From Aedes albopictus (Eukaryota; Arthropoda; Insecta; Diptera; Culicidae): a stretch of DNA of 64,000 bases. The DNA is taken from the NCBI RefSeq assembly GCF_035046485.1, contig NC_085137.1:447334334-447398333 (forward strand), given 5' to 3'. Below the pieces are notes generated by a model. That model was not told the DNA's origin. It did not search any database and worked only from the letters and a program-made list of their open reading frames with translations. Position numbers and translations under genes: made by a program. Shown in pieces: positions 32,031-43,711 of this stretch; within the stretch, counting starts at the first letter, position 1; each line of letters opens with the position of its first letter.

Positions 32031-34215
32031 ATTTTATCATACTTCACCAATATAAGTTTGGAATTTTTGGAGCCCTAGCGGACAAACCTACAACCAACTA
32101 GTTCACGATCAGATAGCTCTTAATGTCCTGATCGACCTTGTCGAAGTCAACGAGACGAACCAGCCAAGGGCTGAAAGTCTCTCAAATAAAGATAAATCAA
32201 TCAATAATTGTCAAAGTCAAATTTCTTCTATGAAGTCCGATTCTTGAGAAACAGAAGTTCAGAATTTTTAGAGATCACTAGCGCTACCTACCGGATAAAC
32301 CCAGAACCAACTAGTTCACTATCCGTTAGCCCTTGATGTACTGATCAACTTTGCCGACGACAAAATTCTTCTTCGTAGTCTGATTCTCGAGATACAGAAG
32401 TTCAGAATTTTTAGGGCTCACTAGCGCCACCTAGTGGATAAACCTGGAATGAACTGGTTAGCTCTTGATGTTCTGATCAACTTTGCTGAAGACGAAATTT
32501 TTCTATGTAGTCTGAATCTCTAGATTCAGCAGCTAAGGATTTCTAAAACTAACTAGCGCTACCTAGCGGATAAACCCAGAACCAACTAGTTCACTATCGG
32601 ATAGCTTGTGATGTTCTGATCTACCTTGCCGAAGATGAAATTTTCTATGTAGTCTGATTTTCGAGATACAGAAGTTCAGAATTTTTAGCGCTCACTAGCA
32701 CCACCTAGCAGATTTGCTTTGAGCCAACTAGTACACTATCGGGTGGATCTTGATGTCCTGATCGACCTTGTCGAAGACAAATTCTTCTATGTAGTCTGAT
32801 TCTCGAGATTCAGAAGTTCAAAATTTTTGGAGCTCACTTGCGCCACATAGCGGACAAACCTACAATCAACTAATTCACTATCGGATAGCTGTTGATGTGC
32901 TGATCAACCTTTCCGAAGACGAAATTTTTCTATGTCTAACGTCACCTAACGTCACCTAGCGGATAAACCTAGAACCAAGTAGTTCACTATCGGATTGCTC
33001 ATGATATGCTGATCAATTTAGTCGAGGACACATTTTTTCTATGTAGTCTGGTTGTTAAGAAACAGAAGTTAAGAATTTCTATGACCCGCTAGTGCCACCT
33101 AGTAGATAAACCTGGAACCAACTAGTAAACTATCGGGTAACTCTTTATGTCGTGATCGACCTTGCCGAAGATGAAATTCTGAAATTCTTCTATGTAGTCT
33201 GATTCTCAAGATACAGAAATTCCGAATTTTTAGAGCCCACTTGCGCCACCTAGCGGACAAACCTACAACCAACTAGTTCACTGTCGGAAAGCTGTTGATG
33301 TCCTGATCAATCTCCGAAGACAGAAATCTTCTATGTAGTCGGATTCACGAGATACAGAGGTTTATTTTTTTAGGACTCACTAGCGCCACTAACGGAAAAA
33401 CTCAGAACCAACTAGCTTACTATCGGATAGCTGTTGATGTCCTGATCAGTGAAGAGAATTGTCAGACAAAAGGGGCACAAAACAAGCAACAAAGAAGCCG
33501 CGGCGATGACTCTTTATCCCAACTGGTAACAGATAATGACATGATCTCGAAAATATTTGTTGCAGACAAAGCGGAAGCTGAATTTGTTGCGTACTTTTCA
33601 ACTCGTGAATAATCAATCATTACCAACCCAAAATCGAACTTTTTTGATGATACATTTTCAGCAGCATTGCAGTGTTTATCGACTCGAAGTTACCGTTCGA
33701 AAATCATAATGCACGCCCTAAAAATCTCTAAACTCGTGGTGCACGAACTTTGTCCTGTTTTGTTCAAGTTGGGTCAAACCTATGTCGCATTGGGTAGAAT
33801 GTCACAACAAATTCAGGTTGCGACATTGTCATTATTGTTGCGCGATGGTTGAATTTTGATTTACTGGTCCTGATCAACCTTGCCGAAGACGAAATTCTTC
33901 TATGTAGTCGGATTCTCGAGATACAGAGGTTTTAATTTTTCAGGACTCACTAGCGCCACCTAACGGATAAACCTAGAACCAACTAGTTCATTATCGGATA
34001 GCTCTTGATGTCCTGATCAACTTTGCTGAAGACAAAATTTTTGTATGTAGTTGGATTCTCAAGATACGAGCGCGAAAATATTGGCAATGGCTGTTGACGA
34101 AACACCTATCAAAGCGCAATGTTTCATGATCACTAGCGCCACCTACTGGAGCGAATGCGTACTAAATTTCGTGCTATCGGAGAGTCCTTGATCCCCTCAA
34201 CAACTTTGCTGAAGA
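32031..34215. repeat. Satellite array of ~110-160-bp units with 'tagcgccacctagcgg'
   Basis: About thirteen diverged units share, in order, cactagcgccacctagcgga, taaacc.agaaccaac, tagttcactatcggatag, ttgatgtcctgatcaacctt, gccgaagac, ttctatgtagtctgattctc and gagatacagaagttcagaat. The box gccacctagcgg is the best-kept part. It is interrupted by a hAT-type element at 33447-33866. No protein and no CRISPR-like structure (there are no unique spacers). Confidence 0.85.
33447..33866. mobile_element. 420-bp hAT-type non-autonomous element in the satellite
   Basis: Ends cagtgaagagaatt and, as reverse complement, cagtaaatcaaaatt are flanked by the exact 8-bp duplication gtcctgat (33439-33446 and 33867-33874). 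That sequence is itself part of the satellite unit, so excision restores the array. The interior has a 61-residue frame without recognised domain. The 8-bp duplication plus CAGTG/A ends indicate hAT. Confidence 0.85.
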
Positions 34216-35834
34216 CATCAGTCTTCCAAAATGCTTCATTTCTCCACAGATCATTGGGCGTTCGAGGCATCTGATCTATAAATAGATCACTGGGCGTAAA
34301 TGGATTAACTTCGAACAGATATATCTATAGGATCAGATAGAATCAGATAAACCTATAGGCCTATTTCATCTGCGACTTACAGACTTCTTCAGCGTCGAGT
34401 GCTCGACCTTTCTTGTTGACACCTTTTTTTATTAACAGATAACTCGTCCATTGCTGACAAGAACCATAAATTTGTCCCATTGTATTGTATGTTTGTCCCG
34501 TGGAAAGCCTTGTATTTCATCAGCTATGTGTTTCCCATGCTCCAAAAAAGCATTTCGTCGAATTAATTTAAAATGCACCTCCCTCTGTCATACCGCTCCA
34601 AACGAGTGTCAATCGTCCCAACCGTTAATTGAATTGTCCCGGCGTCCAAATTAAATATCAAGATGACCATCATCAAGCGCAGAGCATCATCGTCCCCAGT
34701 CAATGTGGTTTCGTATTTTTCCTGATCGGTGTCTCCCCATGGCCATTTCATTTTAATTTTCCACAAAACGCTCTCTCTCATTGGGGCTAGGCAGCCAGCA
34801 GCAACCACCAACAAACACATTCCACAAACGCGATCAAAATATTTTTCATATTTTATGCAGTATTACCACTACGACAACCACCACAACTACCACATCGGTG
34901 CCGTTGATTTAAGTTTGATTGTATCAACCGCAACCGAACGACGACGACGATCTACTGCGCCGAGGTCGGGGCAAACGCGAGCAGAATGGCGATTGAGGCG
35001 TTAAAATAGTATGAATACATGTCGACACAAACAACCACCCACTACCTATACGACCAGGTTCCAGGTTTTTCTTTTATAAATCCGGCACATAGCTGATTTT
35101 TCTCATTTCCCCCAAATGATCTCTACGTGATGACAAATTCAATGACAACGGCGGTGTCGGTTCGTTGTCGGAGATGACTGGCGACTAATAGAGTGTGTAA
35201 GTTTTTTTTTGTTAATTTTGTGTTATGTTTTTCTAATTTCTTTTTATAAAGCGCTATCGTTTGAAAGTATTTTTCGCTTGTTCGCTGGACGGTTAGAAGG
35301 AGACCAGCGCTGAGCATATATGAGTATGAGCGCATTTAGCTAAGTGGTCTTGAGCGATGTACTTTCACTTTCTCCGAACGATTACGGTTCTCAGGGCGTT
35401 TGTCCAGCGCGTGAAACCATCGTCATCTATACTAGGCTGCTGGCCTCTACCTGATTCTACTGAATATCCAGCCTTCTGAAGTATGCCGTCATTTATTCGT
35501 TGCATAATATACGCTTCTTTGTACACTTGAAACAACTAACATGTCATGCGACAGGACCACACACCATTTTCTTGTTTTTCAATGGTAATTATTTGCAACT
35601 TTATGCTAGAAATCTCCGAAAGATTTTTGGTTTGCCTGGTGGATGTTTAACCCCTCATGACTGAAGAATTGATATTTTATAAAAGCGAATTTCGTTTGCC
35701 TCAAGGGGTTATAACTAGATCTAGATATAAATGATTCTAGACCAAGATGAGAAAAGGGCGGGGCAACTATTACACGCTTCAGCTTCTTTCGTCTCTCCTG
35801 GCCGTACTTCAATTTTTGTAAAAGTATACATGTA
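34216..35834. other. Low-copy-looking spacer with a candidate exon
   Basis: 34440-35340 lacks the local repeat styles. At 34859 a strong acceptor-like site (atattttatgcag) precedes a threonine-coding run that, in the phase left open by the 12164-12288 exon, reads to a TAA at about 34911. In another phase it reads Y-Y-H-Y-D-N-H-H through to a stop at 35002-35004. Either could be a terminal exon or chance. No other gene is recognisable. Confidence 0.3.
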
Positions 35835-37018
35835 CATTCCCGATCAGAAGTTTGGGGTCACCCCCTCAAAAACGAGTCATTTTTTTAGGCCCATATCTTC
35901 GCCAATTTGCGTCCGATTTCAAAACCCTAGGTCTCATTCAATAGATAATGAGTCAAAGAAACTTTGAACATGATTTAAAAGAAACTTTTTCACAAAAAAA
36001 AAATGTATGTAAACTTAACCCAAAGTTGCCAAACTTTCTAAAAAATGAATAAAAACTTACGGCAGTGTCGCTGGAAATTGGGTCGACCAAATTTAAATAT
36101 GAGACCGGTAATATATCCCATTTTCCATTAGCTTTCAACAGCTTTTTACAGAACTTAGCTAAAAAATCTAGAAAAAAGTTATTAAGTTAATTAATCCTTG
36201 ATGTCATCGACCACAAGTTTGGGGTCACTATCGTAAAACATAGAAAAGTGATTTGTTGATATCTTTGTCATCGTTCATTCAATTTTAATTTTTCTTGGCT
36301 TATTTGAAACAAAATGAATGATACTTACTGCATAGATATTGACCCACACATATTTGTTGAAATTTACATACTAAAACTTAACGTAAAGTTGCCTCATTTT
36401 TTGAAGTGTGGTGAAATGTGTTAACTTAACAAAACATTTTTATATACAAAAATAGTTAAATACGTTAAGTTGAAGACATCAAACGTAAAGTTAGTTAATT
36501 ATCTTTGAAATGAGCCAAAAAGAATTAAAATTGAACTATAGATGACGAAAATATCACCAAATCACTTTTCCATGTTTTACGAAAGTGACCCCAAACTTTT
36601 GGCTGATACACCATATTGAGGAGTGACCCCAAATTTTTGGTCGATGACATCGAGGATTAATTTACTTAATAACTTTTTTTCAAGATTTTTCAGCTAAGTT
36701 CTGTAAAAAGCAGTTGAAAGCTAATAGAAAATGGGTCATATTACCGCTCTAATCTTAAAATTTGATCGACCCAATTTCCAGCGATACTACCGTAAGTTTA
36801 TATTCATTTTTTTTTTAGAAAATTTGACAACTTTTAGTTAAGTTTACAAACAAAAGTTTTTGAAAAAGTTTCTTTTAAATCACTTTCAAAGTTTCTTGGA
36901 CTTAATATCTTTTGAATGAAACCTAGGGTTTTGAAATCGGACGCAAATTGACGGAGATATGAACCTAAAAAAATTACATGTTTTTGAGGGGGTGACCCCA
37001 AACTTTTGATCGGGAGTG
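35835..37018. mobile_element. 1184-bp Tc1/mariner-type foldback element
   Basis: Ends cattcccgatcagaagtttg and the complementary right end are flanked by TA (35833-35834, 37019-37020). The arms stay complementary for several hundred bp (for example gaaatcggacgcaaattg with caatttgcgtccgatttc). A second, inner palindromic pair (accccaaacttttgg) lies at about 36216-36660, so almost the whole element is a hairpin. The aagtttggggtcac termini are of the Tc1 type. No transposase frame. Confidence 0.85.
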
Positions 37019-37504
37019 TACATATATGCATATTTTTTTAACGTCATACATAGTGCCCAAGTAACACACTTGTCACAGAAGAATCACGGCCTAGTTTTTT
37101 GTGGCGCAAAAGTCACTGAGACTTGCTTCTAATAAGTAAATAGGGTAAAATTTTACTTCGTCCTATGCGCCAATTCTTGTCTCATAAGAGAGAAAATAAC
37201 TAATCATTTCAGACATTCTGACTTACCTTTGCTAATGCCTCATTAGGTGGATGCAAAAAGATGTAGACTATCGATAACCGGCCTCTTTAGCACTGGAAAT
37301 AAATTAATTATTTCAATTCACTGCAATTACGACTTCACAAGTCGTAAGGTAGTCGTGTTGTTCTTCATCACCGTACAATTTTCACTTCACCAGATTCATG
37401 TGTTGTACCAACCTCCATTTCATACTCCATAAAAGTTCTGTAGCACTGCAAAGTTGGATTTAAGTGTTAACTTATGCTATTGATGGAATAACGACCGTTT
37501 GGAT

Positions 37505-38312
37505 GGTAATTAGCAATTACAGGCGCGTTTTCGGTCATCGAGTTACTTATAAAACAACGGTTTTAATTATAGCCGACGTTTCGAGCGTTTATTCACTCAT
37601 CTTCAGGGCAAACTACAATTTACTTACAAAGTTTGAGTAGTTAAGTCATTTGTTACATAAAACATAAAATTACTCACATTACAGGTTGTTTTTAGGTCAA
37701 GTGGGTTTGAACATGGACAATTTGAACGGTTGACAACATTACACTGAAATTATAATCACACATATAAATTTCGGACCTAATGACTTGATTCATTTTTAAT
37801 TAACAAAACTTTGAACGGAGCACAAACTTACACAGCTTTAACCAAGGCACATCTAAACAGGTTTGAATCAAAATGTCTGTGAGTGGAGACGTCAAAACGA
37901 AACAATGGAACAGAAAATACCATTAACAGAAACAGAGCATCACAGCGTGCTTTGACGATGTTCTGCTATCTCTCTCCGTGCGTGATTGAGTTTGTGCTCG
38001 GTTCAAAGTTTTGTTAATTAAAAATGAATCAAGTCATTAGGTCCGAAATTTATATGTGTGATTATAATTTCAGTGTAATGTTGTCAACCGTTCAAATTGT
38101 CCATGTTCAAACCCACTTGACCAAAAAACAACCTGTAATGTGAGTAATTTTATGTTTTATGTAACAAATGACTTGACTACTCAAACTTTGTATGTAAATT
38201 GTAGTTTGCCCTGAAGATGAGTGAATAAACGCTCGAAACGTCGGCTATAATTAAAACCGTTGTTTTATAAGTAACCCGATGACCGAAAACGCGCCTGTAA
38301 TTGCTAGTTACC
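37505..38312. mobile_element. Foldback element 1, ~325-bp arms, hammerhead-like motif
   Basis: Left arm 37505-37831 and right arm 37988-38312 are almost perfectly complementary (ggtaattagcaattacaggc against its complement at the right end). A loop of about 155 bp lies between. Each arm carries ctgaaga, then a short hairpin gagtg..cgctc, then gaaac and gtc (38211-38242 on plus; the complement near 37575-37611). This is the order of the conserved core of hammerhead ribozymes. It may be a Penelope-type or other DNA foldback. No ORF. Confidence 0.75.
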
Positions 38313-38837
38313 TAATGCAGCAAAAATGTTCAATTAATCATATAAATCACTTTTTACCTTTAATCTGATTGCTTATCGACTGTAGGCTTGAACGGATACG
38401 GGGATTCTCTCGGCTTTTGCAGTCGGTGACAGCAGCGAAAACAAGTTTGCCTCTGCTTCCGACGGTTTTGGTTTATTTTAAACCTTCTTCAGGGGATTCT
38501 AAAATAGAAGGGGGGGGGGTCGTTTGTTTTCGAATAGTTTGGTAATGTTTTTGATGGTTTGTGACTCTAACCCTACTACTTACAAAGGCTTGTTTTCTTG
38601 TTAGAATCCATGGAAGCCCATGAAACATTGTCCAACGGAAACGATACGAGCAAAGTGAGTAGTACGACTGTAGAAATCAAAAATGAAAAATTTTAACTCA
38701 TTGCATTGCACCTATAGCTGAAGGTGGCGCCACCCAAATTCCGTTGGACAATGTTTCATGGGCTTCCATGGATTCTAACAAGAAAACAAACCTTTGTAAG
38801 TAGTAGGGTTAGAGTCACAAACCGTCAAAAACATTAC

Positions 38838-38962
38838 TGTGAGAGTGAGTACTTGAATATATGAATAAAGACCCAGTTTGATCTAACTATCGTAAAAGTA
38901 AAGACGTGTTTATTTAAGCTTATTTCCGAAAACTACATTCCTTTCAATCCTCGGTCGTAACA
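38838..38962 (+). repeat. Gypsy 5' LTR (32-bp internal deletion)
   Basis: Begins tgtgagagtgagtac and ends cggtcgtaaca. It matches the 3' LTR except for loss of a 32-bp segment between two tac/gtac repeats and about one substitution (tttatttaag against tttatctaag). The near identity implies a young insertion. The transcription start should lie within it. ctttctggcgacgacg directly follows and would hold the primer-binding site; the tRNA was not identified. Confidence 0.9.
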
Positions 38963-39107
38963 CTTTCTGGCGACGACGTATAAACGGCGCGAAATTGCGT
39001 GCGGTGTAGCGTGAAAAATTGTGAGATTTTATTGCGAAGTGCACGGATCGGGAAAGATCTAAATCGATCAAGGGTTGAAACGTGTCGTGTGAGTTGTTAA
39101 TAGAATA

Positions 39108-39464
39108 ATGCCTAACCAGTCCGTAGAAGAGGACAATAAGGCAGGGACAATGGTGATGGACAAAAGAACCAAAGGCAGGTTTCCAGTGTACTCACCAGGC
39201 CTTAATGTGAATTCTTACCTTCAAACGGTAGAAATCTATTTCGCCCTAAATAAGACACCCAATGATGAAAAAGCTTTAGAATTTATAACCAGTGTGGGAC
39301 AAGAAACGGCTAATAGAATTATCGGCAGTTTCAAGCCGGACAAAATAGTCAATAAATCCTATGACGATATCATAAAGAAGTTCAAAGTGCTGCATGAAGA
39401 AAATAAAAATGTGTTCGCCGAGCGGCATCGCCTGATAACGCTTCGGCAAGAAGATGGCGATTGA
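39108..39464 (+). pseudogene. Gypsy gag, N-terminal part
   Basis: ATG at 39108 opens a 118-residue frame with the capsid-like stretch Y-L-Q-T-V-E-I-Y-F-A-L-N. It ends in L-R-Q-E-D-G-D and a stop at 39462-39464. Homologous gag sequence continues in the next phase from about 39470 (D-L-Q-N-I-V-E-H-C), so a small indel near 39455 broke the frame. When intact, gag would build the virus-like particle. Confidence 0.75.
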
Positions 39465-41772
39465 TCTTCAGAACATAGTTGAACATTGCAGCGTTAGCGT
39501 AGAAACGGAGGCTACGCTGGTACAATCCGTTTTTGTTGCTGGTTTGCGAAACGATAAAACTCGGGAAACAATGCTCCGTGATGCCGATGAAAAGCTGAAT
39601 CTGGCTCAGCTGTTAGAAAAAGCGAAGACTGTGGAAATAGCCGCTTTCGAAGCAAGGAAGATGGCTAAACAGACCGGTGACAGTTTCAATTACGTGGGAA
39701 GCAGTAGTTGGGGGTACAGCAGAGGGGTCCTAAGGTCGGCAAAACTAAACGATCAAGCTTGTGGAAAGCAAAAGAATAGTGATGTGTCGAGCCACCGCGG
39801 AAATGTTAAGATCAGTGACGATATTGTGTGCTACAATTGTTATAAGAAGGGGCATCTTTCGTATCATTGCACGCTGCCCAAAGCCAAAAAACCACGGCAC
39901 GGTGTACCGCCAGCGAAGAGAAATGTGTATAGAAAAAGAGCATATGAAGAGAGAATCAATCAACTATCTGCTGCCATGGAAGACCTTAAAATGAGCTTAG
40001 AAGAGGACGATGAGGTCTATGATGACGAATCTCCGGCGGAACAGGATACTGAAGAGGATACTCCAAATTGGGTAAACAACATCATGTTGGGTAAGTCCAC
40101 TAATAATACAACACCTGCTTTTGTGGAACTGATGGTAAACAGTAGTAAACTCTTAATGGAATGTGACACGGGTGCTTGTGCAACGATTTGCTCTTTAGAC
40201 ACATACAATGATAGGTTCAGCATGTGTAAAATATTACCGGATCGAAGAAATTTTTTTGTTATATCTGGCGAAACGGTTGGAGTTCTAGGTAAAATAAATG
40301 TTAATGTGAGAGTTAATGGCAGTGTCCTGAATCTCTGGTTGTTAATAGTTAAATCTCCCAAAAGTTTCGTTCCTCTCTTGGGTCGTGACTGGCTCAATAT
40401 TATTTGGCCGAAATGGAGAGATACCTTCAAACTAAACTCTCTTAAGGGAACTCAGAGAGAGCTTTGGGTAAGAAATACAGTCAAAGACTTAAAAGTAGAA
40501 TTGGCAAAAGCCTTCGATGATGACTTGACCGAGCCAATAAAAGATGTGGTAGTAGATATAAAAATAGATCCACTAGCAAAGCCCGTTGTACACAGACCCT
40601 ATACAGTGGCATTCAAACATAGAGAAACTGTAGCTAAACACTTAGAGGATCTTGAAGCTAAAGGTATTCTTGAAAAGGTTGAATATGCCGAATGGGCCTC
40701 TCCCGTTGTCGTGGTAGTGAAACCGAATAAAAAAGATATAAGGATATGCATGGATGGCTCAAAAACAGTAAATCCACATATTATTACTCACCATTACCCT
40801 CTCCCAGTAATTGAAGAGCTCATAACAAATAAAAGCGGAGCTAAAAAGTTTGCTCTTATTGATTTAAAGGGGGCATACCAACAATTAATAGTTTCAGAAG
40901 CCACTAAAAAGCTTTTAGTCATAAATACACACAAAGGTATGTTTGCTTATAAAAGGTTACCATTCGGCGTAAAGCCGGCGGCTACTATCTTTCAATCTGT
41001 AATGGATAGAATTTTACAAGGCATTTCTGGCGTGCAGACATACATAGATGACATCCTCATTTGGGCAGAATCAGATGAAGAGCTTCTAGCTAAAATCAAA
41101 ATAGTACTGAGGAGATTAGCGCAACATAACGTTAAGATCAATTCCGAGAAATGTGAGTGGTTTGTATCCCAGGTGAAATATTTGGGGCACATTCTTTCGG
41201 AGACAGGAGTTTCGCCAAATCCGGAGAAAGTGAAAGCGATAACGGCCGTGCCAGTGCCTAAATCGAAAACGCAACTTAAAGCATTTCTCGGAATGATTAC
41301 GTTTTACACAAGATTCGTTCCTAAACTTTGTGTTGTTCTCTCTCCTCTTTACAACTTGCTCGGTAAGGACAGTAAATGGGAGTGGAGCTCCAAGTGCAAT
41401 GAAGCATTTGAAAAAAGCAAAAACGCAATTTGTAGCGCAAAGATCCTCACACACTATGATCCATCTAAACCTATTACAGTGACTTGTGATGCAAGTGATG
41501 ATGGCATCTCAGGAGTTTTAAGTCATGCTATAGACAATAAAGAAATGCCAGTGTTTTTCGTCTCTCGTCGTCTTACAAAAGCAGAGCAAAAATATCCCAT
41601 ATTGCATAGAGAAGCCTTAGCCATCGTTTTCGCCATGGAAAAGTTTTATAAGTACGTACTTGGACAGAAGGTTCTAATTGTCACGGACCATAAACCTTTA
41701 TTAGGCATTTTCAATAGTAAGAAAGGGGGCCCTCCAATAATTGCTACTAGGTTGCAACGATATTTTTTATGA
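39454..41772 (+). pseudogene. Gypsy gag C-terminus, protease, reverse transcriptase and RNase H
   Basis: A 772-residue frame. Remaining gag runs to about residue 120, then the zinc knuckle C126-x2-C129-x4-H134-x4-C139. Aspartic protease D-T-G-A is at about 238-241. Reverse transcriptase is about 385-560, with A-L-I-D-L-K-G-A-Y as motif A, L-P-F-G-V and Y-I-D-D at 530-533. RNase H is about 655-770, with T-C-D-A-S and T-D-H-K-P. The frame ends at a TGA at 41770-41772 that interrupts RNase H (R-Y-F-L-stop-L-S-I-F); the same phase continues beyond it. Fused gag-pol is usual for some gypsy lineages. Confidence 0.85.
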
Positions 41773-42276
41773 TTATCTATATTCGACTTCACTATCACTC
41801 ATATGGCAGGTAAGGAGAATCATGTGGCTGACTGCCTTTCAAGACTACCTGTAGGTCAGGATTTGAGTAAGGCAGATTTACTAGAAAACCAATATAGTTC
41901 ATTTCTTAGTTTGAACTATCTAGTTGAGGATCGGGCAGTAAATCTCAACCCACTAATAATTAGCAAAGAATCTCTAAAAGACCCTTTACTGTCAACCGTA
42001 ATAGCATATGTTAAAAAAGGCTGGCCAAGTCACGTAAAGGATAGATGTTTAAAAAACTTTTACTCTAAAAGACATGAATTAGATGTGGAATCAGGATGTC
42101 TTATTTTCGGTGAAAGAATAGTTGTACCAACTACTCTCAAACTACCGTCTCTTCAGTTACTTCATTCAAACCACCGAGGCATACAGAAGATGAAACAAAT
42201 CGCTAGAAGATATCTATACTGGGACGGATTTAGTACAGACATAGAAAACTTTGCTAATTCATGTAAAAAATGTTAA
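41773..42276 (+). pseudogene. Gypsy RNase H end and integrase zinc-binding domain
   Basis: Same phase as the preceding segment after the in-frame TGA. It has K-E-N-H-V-A-D-C-L-S-R-L (end of RNase H/connection) and, near the end, the integrase HHCC motif: H-S-N-H-R-G-I-Q-K-M and S-C-K-K-C. A TAA at 42274-42276 separates it from the integrase core. Confidence 0.8.
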
Positions 42277-42976
42277 ATCATGGGAATTGATAGAAGCCCA
42301 AGAGTATACGGCAACTGGCCGGCAGCGTACACAGCTTTTGAACGGATTCACATAGATTTTTTCCAAAAATTTAACCGTACATTTTTAATTTTAGTGGATG
42401 CATACTCAAGGTGGATAGAAATTCATAAAATGAGTAAAACTAACGGAGAAAATGTTGCACAAGTACTCGATAACATATTCGCTGTATTTGGCTTTCCGGC
42501 AGTAATGGTTAGCGATAACGGAGCGCCATTCAATAGTTCCTATTTAAAAAAGTATTGCCTATCAAGGAATATTGAACATCTTTTTTCGCCACCTTACCAT
42601 CCTGCTAGCAACGGATTAGCAGAAAGGGCAGTGCAAACCACAAAAGCGGTGTTAAATAAACTAATCGAGAAGGATTCTGCTTCGTCTTTACAGATCGAGA
42701 ATGAAGTAAACAAATTTTTGCATCATCATCGACATACTCCTACAACAGAAGACAAAATAATTCCGAATGAACGCATTTTTTCTTTTTCTCCTCGTACAGA
42801 GCTATCAAATATGAAATCTAACAAAGATCTATTCAATTATAAAAACAATTCCCAAATTGAAACAACAAAATTTAATCCAGAAGACAAGGTAATCTATACA
42901 TATAAATGCAATGGGCGAGCATATAGTTCCGAAGCAGTAGTAGTTAAGAAACTGTCGAAGTTGACGCACGTTATTA
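42277..42976 (+). pseudogene. Gypsy integrase catalytic core
   Basis: Continues in phase: F-E-R-I-H-I-D-F-F carries the first catalytic Asp, V-S-D-N-G-A-P-F the second, and Y-H-P-A-S-N-G-L-A-E-R-A-V the Glu, so the D-D-E set is complete. It then runs to the C-terminal chromatin/DNA-binding part (K-V-I-Y-T-Y-K), where the MITE at 42977 breaks it just after H-V-I-R. The frame runs on into the MITE to a chance stop at 42999. Confidence 0.85.
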
Positions 42977-43142
42977 GGGGCTGTCCATTAATTACGTAAG
43001 GGTTTATAGGGGGAGGGGGAGGTTTGAGAAATCTTACGCGCCATACAAAAATATTTGGCTTTCCATACAAAAAATCTTACAAGGGGGGGAGGGGGTGTCT
43101 AAAATTCACAAAAATTCCCTTACGTAATTAATGGACAGCCCC
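42977..43142. mobile_element. 166-bp MITE in the gypsy element (3-bp TTA duplication)
   Basis: Ends ggggctgtccattaattacg and its complement (cgtaattaatggacagcccc) are perfect over about 26 bp. TTA lies on both sides (42974-42976, 43143-43145). A TWA 3-bp duplication suggests PIF/Harbinger; this is inference. G-rich runs (gggggaggggga) sit just inside both ends. Confidence 0.85.
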
Positions 43143-43145
43143 TTA

Positions 43146-43429
43146 GTATCAAAGGGGATAGACGCACAGCTCATAAAAACTAGTTAAAAAACATTCCACA
43201 AAAACCATTTATGTTAAAAAACAACGTAGATGTCAGTCTTTCACAGAAACAATCAGAAAATAAAAACAGTGAAGAAGATCAACTATCAATTGCAAGCAAA
43301 AAATCTAGCAAACTGGGAACAAAGCTCAAGCATAAGTTGAATCAGACATTGCGCCGATCAAGTAGAATCAACAATTCAAAATATAGGAGTAATAATATTA
43401 AAACGTTCGTTAAGAAAAAGAAATACTGA
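43146..43429 (+). pseudogene. Gypsy pol C-terminal tail
   Basis: After the MITE, coding sequence resumes with at least one stop near 43180. The open part from 43211 is very basic and ends R-R-S-S-R-I-N-N-S-K-Y, the arginine-rich tail typical of gypsy pol proteins, with a stop at 43427-43429. The 3' noncoding region to the polypurine tract follows. Confidence 0.65.
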
Positions 43430-43554
43430 ATTGATAATGTGTATTAGCTTAAACAGAATTTAAATAGTTTAACGCAACGAAAAATGAATTAAAGCAATAT
43501 TAAACTAAGAAAGAAATTGTAAAAATAAGTGAATTAAAATTTTAAAGGGGGAGA

Positions 43555-43711
43555 TGTGAGAGTGAGTACTCTCATCTCGACACTCATCATTCGATTGGTA
43601 CTTGAATATATGAATAAAGACCCAGTTTGATCTAACTATCGTAAAAGTAAAGACGTGTTTATCTAAGCTTATTTCCGAAAACTACATTCCTTTCAATCCT
43701 CGGTCGTAACA
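43555..43711 (+). repeat. Gypsy 3' LTR (157 bp)
   Basis: Begins tgtgagagtgagtactctc and ends ggtcgtaaca. It is preceded by the purine tract aaagggggaga and followed by the attac duplication. It is complete compared with the 5' LTR. Confidence 0.9.

Larger units (their letters stand above)
38838..43711 (+). mobile_element. Ty3/gypsy LTR retrotransposon with very short LTRs, defective
   Basis: The 5-bp duplication attac (38833-38837 and 43712-43716) brackets LTRs of 125 and 157 bp that begin tg and end ca. Gag, CCHC zinc knuckle, protease, reverse transcriptase, RNase H and integrase follow in the Ty3/gypsy order. A polypurine tract aaagggggaga precedes the 3' LTR. LTRs of this length and a CCHC gag suggest the Mag lineage; this is inference. 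It is broken by a frameshift, at least three stops and a 166-bp MITE. No envelope gene is present. Confidence 0.88.

Noticed and set aside
32031..34215. Possible CRISPR-like array
   Set aside because: Units are 110-160 bp, diverged throughout and without unique spacers; this is a eukaryotic satellite.
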